Shown: piece by piece, positions 58,201-64,000 of the stretch
Numbering within the stretch: position 1 is the first letter of the stretch
Layout of the letters: each line of letters starts with the position of its first letter
Assembly (NCBI RefSeq): GCF_032854445.1
Contig: NC_088306.1
Coordinates: forward strand, 29,485,764 to 29,549,763
DNA from: Liolophura sinensis
Lineage: Eukaryota > Mollusca > Polyplacophora > Chitonida > Chitonidae
Direction: 5' to 3'
DNA: 64,000 bases
Program-made: the position numbers and the translations under genes
The notes under the pieces: model-generated
The model's input: only the letters and a program-made list of their open reading frames with translations
Databases searched by the model: none
What the model was told of the DNA's origin: nothing

Positions 58201-58246
58201 ATGCCAAATTAAGTTTAGATTAAATGCCAAATTAAGTTTAGATCAT
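58201..58246. repeat. 23-bp direct repeat just upstream of the LRR gene
   Basis: 'gccaaattaagtttagat' plus taaat occurs twice in tandem, 50-100 bp 5' of the LRR start codon (minus strand). Confidence 0.85.
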
Positions 58247-58249
58247 CAA

Positions 58250-60725
58250 GAACATAAAAATTGAGATTGACTGTTAATACTTGTTAATAGCACCTTCGGT
58301 TGGCCTTTATACAGTAGCAGGTATACACGAGGATGTAAATACATCTTATCACAACTTCTGAAAACCCTAAAAAAATTTTATCCATAAGCCATATGTCATC
58401 ATGCAGACTACTATGTTTCTGAATTTAACAGATTAAGCTTTATGAGTGGAATGGAGTGGTCTCCTATGGGCTCGGCTCGATATCCACCACTCTTTATTTC
58501 TTAAAAATGTAATTTTTGGAGGGTGAAAAAAACATCTTTAACACACTGTAGACGTAAGACTAGGAAGATTAATTTAAAACCACGTCGACAATGTGCACAA
58601 GTTTTACGCCTGCATTAGCTGAAACTTAAGCGTGAAGGAAACCGCAGTCCCCACCCCCTTCAACCCTCGCCACCTAACCACACTTCCCACAAAAAATAAC
58701 CCAAGAAACGTCCTGGTTTAAAGTGGCAGCAAAACTAACGAGAGCTGGATTCGAACCTTTTACCTCATTGACCAAGGTCCGAACTGTTGATGCAAAAACC
58801 AGCAAGGGCCCTTTAAGTGTATGTCAACGAGGGCAACAAATAAACGTCAGACCATAGCGAAATTTTGCCTGGATTACAACAGGTTTCAGCAATATAGTAA
58901 TCATAGTAATATATTTTTACTCCATTGAACCAATAGGGCCGACCTTCCATGGGCCTAGGAAAGAAACTGTTGTACAGTAATTTAAATGTCACAGGCAAAC
59001 CGGCCCAGAAGGTTTAAGAGGTGTGTTACGAGCTACGTTATTCAGTTATCGGAGCAAATGAACCATGCAGGAGAATTATAATGAGTTTCAGCCCAGCGGG
59101 TGACAGGAGGAATTTTCGAAAACAAGCAACTTTGGTTGAACTGTTTACTTTTATGTGCGTTTTGTGTTCTTGTGGTGTGGGCCTGTAAAGTAAGGCGACA
59201 AACGAAATACACGGTTGACAGGTTTGGAGTACGTCACACAAGGCCAGAATGGAGTAAGCGCGCTTCAAGCATGTCTGTCAAAACAGTTTTACTATAGATT
59301 CTTTCCCGTGATACCAGTGTTGGAGGCCCTAGAATTGGCAATAACTCCAGAATCGAGAGCCAGGAGGCATAGACGATTGAGGGAAGTCTTTCTTTGACAT
59401 ACCTTAATGCCTTGTCATAAAAGATTTAATAATAAAATACATGTACTAAAGTAAATCCCGTCGGTGTCTGGAAGCGTGCCCCACGTCAGAATTCGCAGTC
59501 TTCACTCCACCTTTAAGAGATCTCGTTCTTCACTCCACCATTAAGAGATCTAGTCCGGCTTAGACGCAAAGCGTATGCGGTACATGATACGTACTATTAT
59601 ACTGTCGTAGATACGTATGGAAAAGCTGATAGTTCGTACAACTCCAGTTGCCACAGACAAAGCCGCTATCTGCAAAGCGTTCGTGACACGGTATAAAATG
59701 CATGTATGTCTATTGGTCAGGTCACTATTCACATTATAGTTCCTGGATTTGTTTAAGCACAAATAAGGACGCAATCTCGTTATGTATCAAACATGAAGTA
59801 CAGGTACATGTAATTTAAGAAGGCGTCTCTAATGAAAAACCTATACAGTTGTGCATGGAATAAATAGAAAGGCATGACTAAACTACCTAGAGCAATCTAT
59901 GTGATCAATAACTACATAGATTCGCTTGATCAGCATTCCGCAAAGACCGATTTCATCGCGTACAACTTTCAAGGGACATTAAATATACCAGGTCCCCAAT
60001 TTACTAATGTAATTAAACACATATAAAAGAGGTCTTAGGTGCCTGAAGATTTGGCACGGAGATGTTTGTAGTCAAGGAATGGCTTTCGACAGTGACACAA
60101 TTGGTATCATTAAGTTACCGGCATGAAGCTGTCGGCCCAAATTTGGCGATTAAAGAGCAATGGAGATTGAGTGCACTGGAGTCCGGACAATCTACTTCGC
60201 GCTATATTGTTCAGACCGATTCATTTGTTAAGCGATACCATCGGGAATGAGCCCTTGGCGAATAGAAGTGGTCGGAATCTGGCAGAGCTCAGGATGTTTT
60301 CAGTCTGATCGATATTGGTGATTCTGACAAAACCCGGATAAAACACGATCGTAGAAACGCAGGTTTATCGCAGGCAGACACATTTGACATTTCGGCTTGG
60401 ATTTGTCGTAAGCGTGAACTACGACGTGTTGCGAACAAACGAACAAACAAGTCCGACAGCCTGACTGATTCTGGTTTGATCAATTGATAGACTGACTGAT
60501 CTCTTTGTGGACAGATTGGCCGACCATCCGATTGAGACAAAAAAAAAACGCTGCTATTTTCTTTCCGATTTCTCAGTGACAGTGGCGTTCTGCTACACCA
60601 ACAAAATATCGTAATATGAAGCTAAGTTCCATCTCCCGGAAGCTAACTTATTGAAGATATGAAAAGGAATGATCCCTGATATATATTTTTCTACTTATTT
60701 GATGACTGTTCAAACGAACAGAGAA
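58250..60725. other. Upstream flank of the LRR gene
   Basis: No gene or promoter was called with confidence. A tRNA-like 'gagctggattcgaacc' occurs near 58741, probably a SINE relic. A duplicated 'ttcttcactccacc.ttaagagatct' lies at about 59500-59551. Confidence 0.45.
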
Positions 60726-60729
60726 CAAA

Positions 60730-60877
60730 CGACAATCCGCAGGTTTCTGTAGGACCTTTCCATGAACTGCAGGAGATGAAGCCAAGTATGAGCTCTACGT
60801 GAACTCACAGCGACTGCATTGGTGAGAGGCTCCTGGGTCAATGCGGCACGCTAAACACCTCTGCCACGCTGACCCCC
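60730..60877 (-). mobile_element. SINE family 1 copy, diverged
   Basis: The reverse complement has a damaged tRNA-like head ('gtggcagaggtgtttagcg'), then 'gcagtcgctgtgagttcac' and 'cctgcggattgtc'. The tail is missing. Confidence 0.75.
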
Positions 60878-60879
60878 CA

Positions 60880-62765
60880 TCCCACCAATCTCATCCAGCA
60901 CCCCTCCCCCCTCTGTTTCTTCATTTACCAAAGGACACCGTTAACAGGTAAATCTTATTTTTATATCACTAATATAAAAGCCTACAGATCACAGACCAAT
61001 TCATTCTTACAGCTTTACTTAAGACAAATCCAAAACCAAAAATGTAGCATTAATGAGGGAAGAGAAACAGGTCTACCACCCACACCCCCATCCCATAACC
61101 CCCACCCCACCCATATTCACCCCCACACCCACCCCACCCCCATCCCCGGTCACTAACACATGCAAGTAGATAAGTTAAACTTCCATGAGTACACAGGACA
61201 CGGTTGTTTAAAAATGCTTTACGACATAGTATCAGATTAAACTTTTTAAGTCAAGTCTTCAATTTTGTACCTTTTTACCCCAAAATAATTGTGTAATAGT
61301 ATGTTCAAATATGAACCAAATCTGCCACACTGTGATACACTGACTTAATTCGGACAACTGCATAGGCTTTTGACTAAACACTTAATGGTAAAATATGACT
61401 GAATTCCAGCATTAGCTGATACACTTTCGAGGAACTGGACTAAGTCAATTAATGCTACAACTTCGGTACATTGTCACTTAGCACTTAACTGTACTCTGTT
61501 TGAGCAGTTTCTCCTGTCGCGCAGACCTATAAGAGATTAATGTAAAAGATATATCCAAGTTGCCCTCAGTGCACTGTCTGTATGGCATCCATTTAAAGTT
61601 GACAGCGACACCGAAAAGACTGCCCATTGCTATAGAGTACGATCTACACGTATTCACCTCCTGTCAACTCGCACACGGACGGTCAAGGGCACCACGTGAC
61701 CTCATGAATTATCCAACAGCTTTCGCCGTGTTATGTCCAGCTAGGCGAAGTGGTGTACATTTCAAGCCGTGATAAATCCACCCTTGACAACGGAGATTTG
61801 TGCAATGAGAACACCCACGTGGGGTTAAAGACATTAGCGGTATACCCCACGTGCTTATATGGTAATCTGCCTTGGGCTAGCATGCATGTATGATGATTTG
61901 TCAGATGATTTTGATAACATTTAATTCATTACTTCATTTATTTGATTGGTTTTATACCCCGTACCCAAGGATATGTCACTTATGTGACAACAACTCGGAT
62001 CATGGTGGGATAAAAACGAACAGAACCCTAAATATGCCAATATGCTGCGCTTGCACGCTAGCCACTAGGCCACGGGGACGCTACTCTCTTAGGCCACGGA
62101 CACCAGACATTCAATTTAAACATACATGTTGCCGAAAGGGAAGCCCGAATGGTACGAAACAAATGTTACTCCACTTCACTCACACTAAAACTTGATTTTA
62201 TTATTTTTATTTTTTGTTTCTTTTTTACAATTATTTTTCCAGAACTTGCTTGAATATTTGTTGTAAATCTAGAAACAGTCCTGTGTAAAAATCCCTGGCG
62301 TTATAGGGCTATAGTCTGCTTAAGGAAGATCAAATAATCCGGATAACACATTTTTAAGGTCTTTCGAGTTCAAAAACTGTCTGACTACAAACAAAGACTG
62401 TGATTTATTTAGAAAAGATTTGCTATGAATCCTGATCGATAACATATATATGGCAGTTTCACTGCCAGTTGGCTGTAAATCGCGGATATCGCCACACGAG
62501 ACAAGACATGTTTGCCTCAGCCTACTCCAATACACATAACACTCAAACACACCAATGGCGTGAAACCGATTACATATGATACAACCTTATCACGAAATAA
62601 TCAGCTTACACGCGAAAAAAAAAAAACGGAAACACCCCTCCGTAAGAAGCTTTATGACCAATGCGCTGAAGCAGCCTAAACACGCGACCAAGACGAGATG
62701 CCCCAAGGCAATGAATGCATGTGGGACGTCTTCTATCTAGTGAACGTATAGACCTATATCTGTTA
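60880..62765. other. Non-coding stretch with C-rich tracts and a SINE
   Basis: 61078-61146 is a (CCCCAC)-like low-complexity tract and 60870-60920 is also C-rich. Apart from the SINE at 61931-62082, nothing was recognised. Confidence 0.45.
61931..62082 (-). mobile_element. SINE with family-1 tail, internally deleted
   Basis: The tail reads (plus) 'atttatttgattggttttat' then 'accccgtacccaagg'. The tRNA-like head is the reverse complement of 'cgctagccactaggccacgg'. The middle is shorter than in full-length copies. Confidence 0.65.
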
Positions 62766-62769
62766 CGAT

Positions 62770-62848
62770 GTCACCATAATGCTCGCCGCCGTCGTACAAA
62801 TGAAATATTCTTGTGTGCGGTGTAAAACACCAACCATATAAATAATTA
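62770..62848 (+). mobile_element. SINE family 1 3'-end fragment
   Basis: 'tcaccataatgctcgccgcc', 'gtcgtacaaatgaaatattc' and 'tgcggtgtaaaacaccaacc' are in canonical order. Confidence 0.85.
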
Positions 62849-62849
62849 T

Positions 62850-63420
62850 TTACATTGAGCATGTCCAAAATTGTGGTCGACATCAATTTACTTGTGTATT
62901 AACACAAAAAGGCCCACAAATGTACATGTATTAGAGTAATATCAGCATACTCATTAACCGGTCTATATGCAAAGGTTACAGTATATTCTTTTTTCTAATG
63001 TACTAGTCGACGAAAAGCTCCGACGGTGCCTAAGACATCTGTTGGTTGCATTAAACATGGTATGAAGTTTATTTTGCAAAATGCCACAAACTTGGCCATA
63101 CTTTCGTTACAAGCTTATAAACCTTATGACTCTGTCTCGTCGGTCTTACGGAAAGTGATAAATACATACACCTGGGATAAGCTCATACATAGGCTATATG
63201 CAGATATCTGTGTTCGTCGTCGCCGTGGCCGTATGGTAAGTTGATAAGGCATATTTGTCAGGGTGGTTGTATGATATACACAGTGGGCGTCTGAAGGTGG
63301 AACGGTGGGTATGTGGGAGAATACATGTATGACCAGTGGTGGGTGGGAGTATATGGTTTATGCATAATAGGTGTACGATTGGTGTACGATACGTGTACCA
63401 TGAGCGTTTATGTGTACGAT
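62850..63420. other. Non-coding stretch, edge of the 22-bp array
   Basis: No gene was recognised. From about 63270 the sequence becomes GT-rich with words like 'gtgtacgat', probably diverged relatives of the 22-bp unit. Confidence 0.45.
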
Positions 63421-63424
63421 GTCT

Positions 63425-63770
63425 ATGATTGTGAGTGTATAATAAATCTATGATGGGTGTCTGAGAAGTGTATGATGAGTGTCTGAGAAGTGTTTGATGA
63501 GTGTCTGAGAAGTGTTTGATGGGTGTCTGAGACGTGTATGGTGAGTGTCTGAGAAGTGTGTGGTGAGTGCCTGAGAAGTGTATGATGAGTGTCTGAGAGG
63601 TGTTTGATGGGTGTCTGAGAAGTGTACGGTGGGTGTCTGAGAAGTGTATTGTGGGTGTCTGAGAAGTGTATTGTGAATGTTTTAGAAGTGTTTGATGGGT
63701 GTCTGGGAAGTGTACGGTGGGTGTCTGAGTAGTGTATGTTGAGTGTCTGAGAAGTGTATGGTAAGTATAC
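63425..63770. repeat. 22-bp minisatellite, about 15 copies
   Basis: The unit is 'gggtgtctgagaagtgtatg' plus at. Variants include 'gagtgtctgag' and 'gtgtttgat'. The 117-codon minus-strand frame (63423-63776) is an artefact of the array. Confidence 0.95.
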
Positions 63771-64000
63771 GCACACCGCTTAAGTAACTACATGTATACA
63801 CATTCAGTACCGTAATTGTCATTTCAAAAAGTGAGTTTCAAGAATACTCCTTACGCGAAAAAAAGATTTACCAAGACGCCGCATACTAAAGAAAACATAT
63901 ATGTGTCTATGACACTTTTGTGTATCATATCGATGCCCTCTTGTTGCCAAATGAAGTGTAAAGCACTACCAGTTAGTGAATTAATGTACAAGGTTTACTA
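63771..64000. other. Window end, nothing recognised
   Basis: Short AT-rich sequence without features. Confidence 0.45.

Noticed and set aside
63423-63776. 117-codon His/Thr/Ser-rich minus-strand ORF
   Set aside because: It is exactly coextensive with the 22-bp array. Composition is set by the repeat.

Overview
This is animal (eukaryotic) nuclear DNA: gene-poor and repeat-rich, with no operons. It contains tRNA-derived SINEs of a style I associate with lophotrochozoan genomes (bivalves and relatives), Penelope- and Polinton-type transposons, and many minisatellites. The organism cannot be named from the sequence; a marine mollusc or other lophotrochozoan is my best inference.

Only two convincing host genes are visible, and both are uninterrupted reading frames. 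One is an orphan class A (rhodopsin-like) GPCR of 349 aa on the + strand at 27718-28767, preceded by a plausible TATA/Inr core promoter. The other is a 797-aa intracellular-type leucine-rich-repeat protein with about 29 LRRs on the - strand at 55756-58149. No rRNA or functional tRNA gene was recognised. A possible exon near 38.4 kb is weak.

Mobile elements dominate 12.2-18.9 kb. A decayed Polinton/Maverick fragment lies at about 12.2-14.03 kb. It has a frameshifted DDE integrase with a chromodomain remnant, a broken minor-capsid-like gene and an intact small basic ORF. A degenerate Penelope-like element follows (about 14.08-17.4 kb). Its GIY-YIG endonuclease lies upstream of the reverse transcriptase, the permuted order described for the Naiad clade. 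Its RT is split between motif B and the YIDD motif by a 758-bp LTR-like insertion in the opposite orientation. A second Polinton-like coding fragment on the - strand follows at 18.34-18.85 kb and runs into a roughly 0.5-kb complex tandem duplication (18.8-20.0 kb).

More than a dozen unrelated or distantly related minisatellite arrays fill roughly a quarter of the window. Unit lengths are 51, 56, 36, 17, about 120, 73, 50, 35-44 (G-rich), 27, 53, 76, 28/35, about 112, 47 and 22 bp. Several have readable histories: edge decay, higher-order duplication, a change in unit length, and neighbouring arrays that share a core. Many long apparent ORFs are artefacts of units divisible by three. At least two tRNA-SINE families (tails near 'cggcgtaaaacacc' and 'gttaaaccccaagcactc') and small inverted-repeat elements are scattered through the remaining non-coding sequence.
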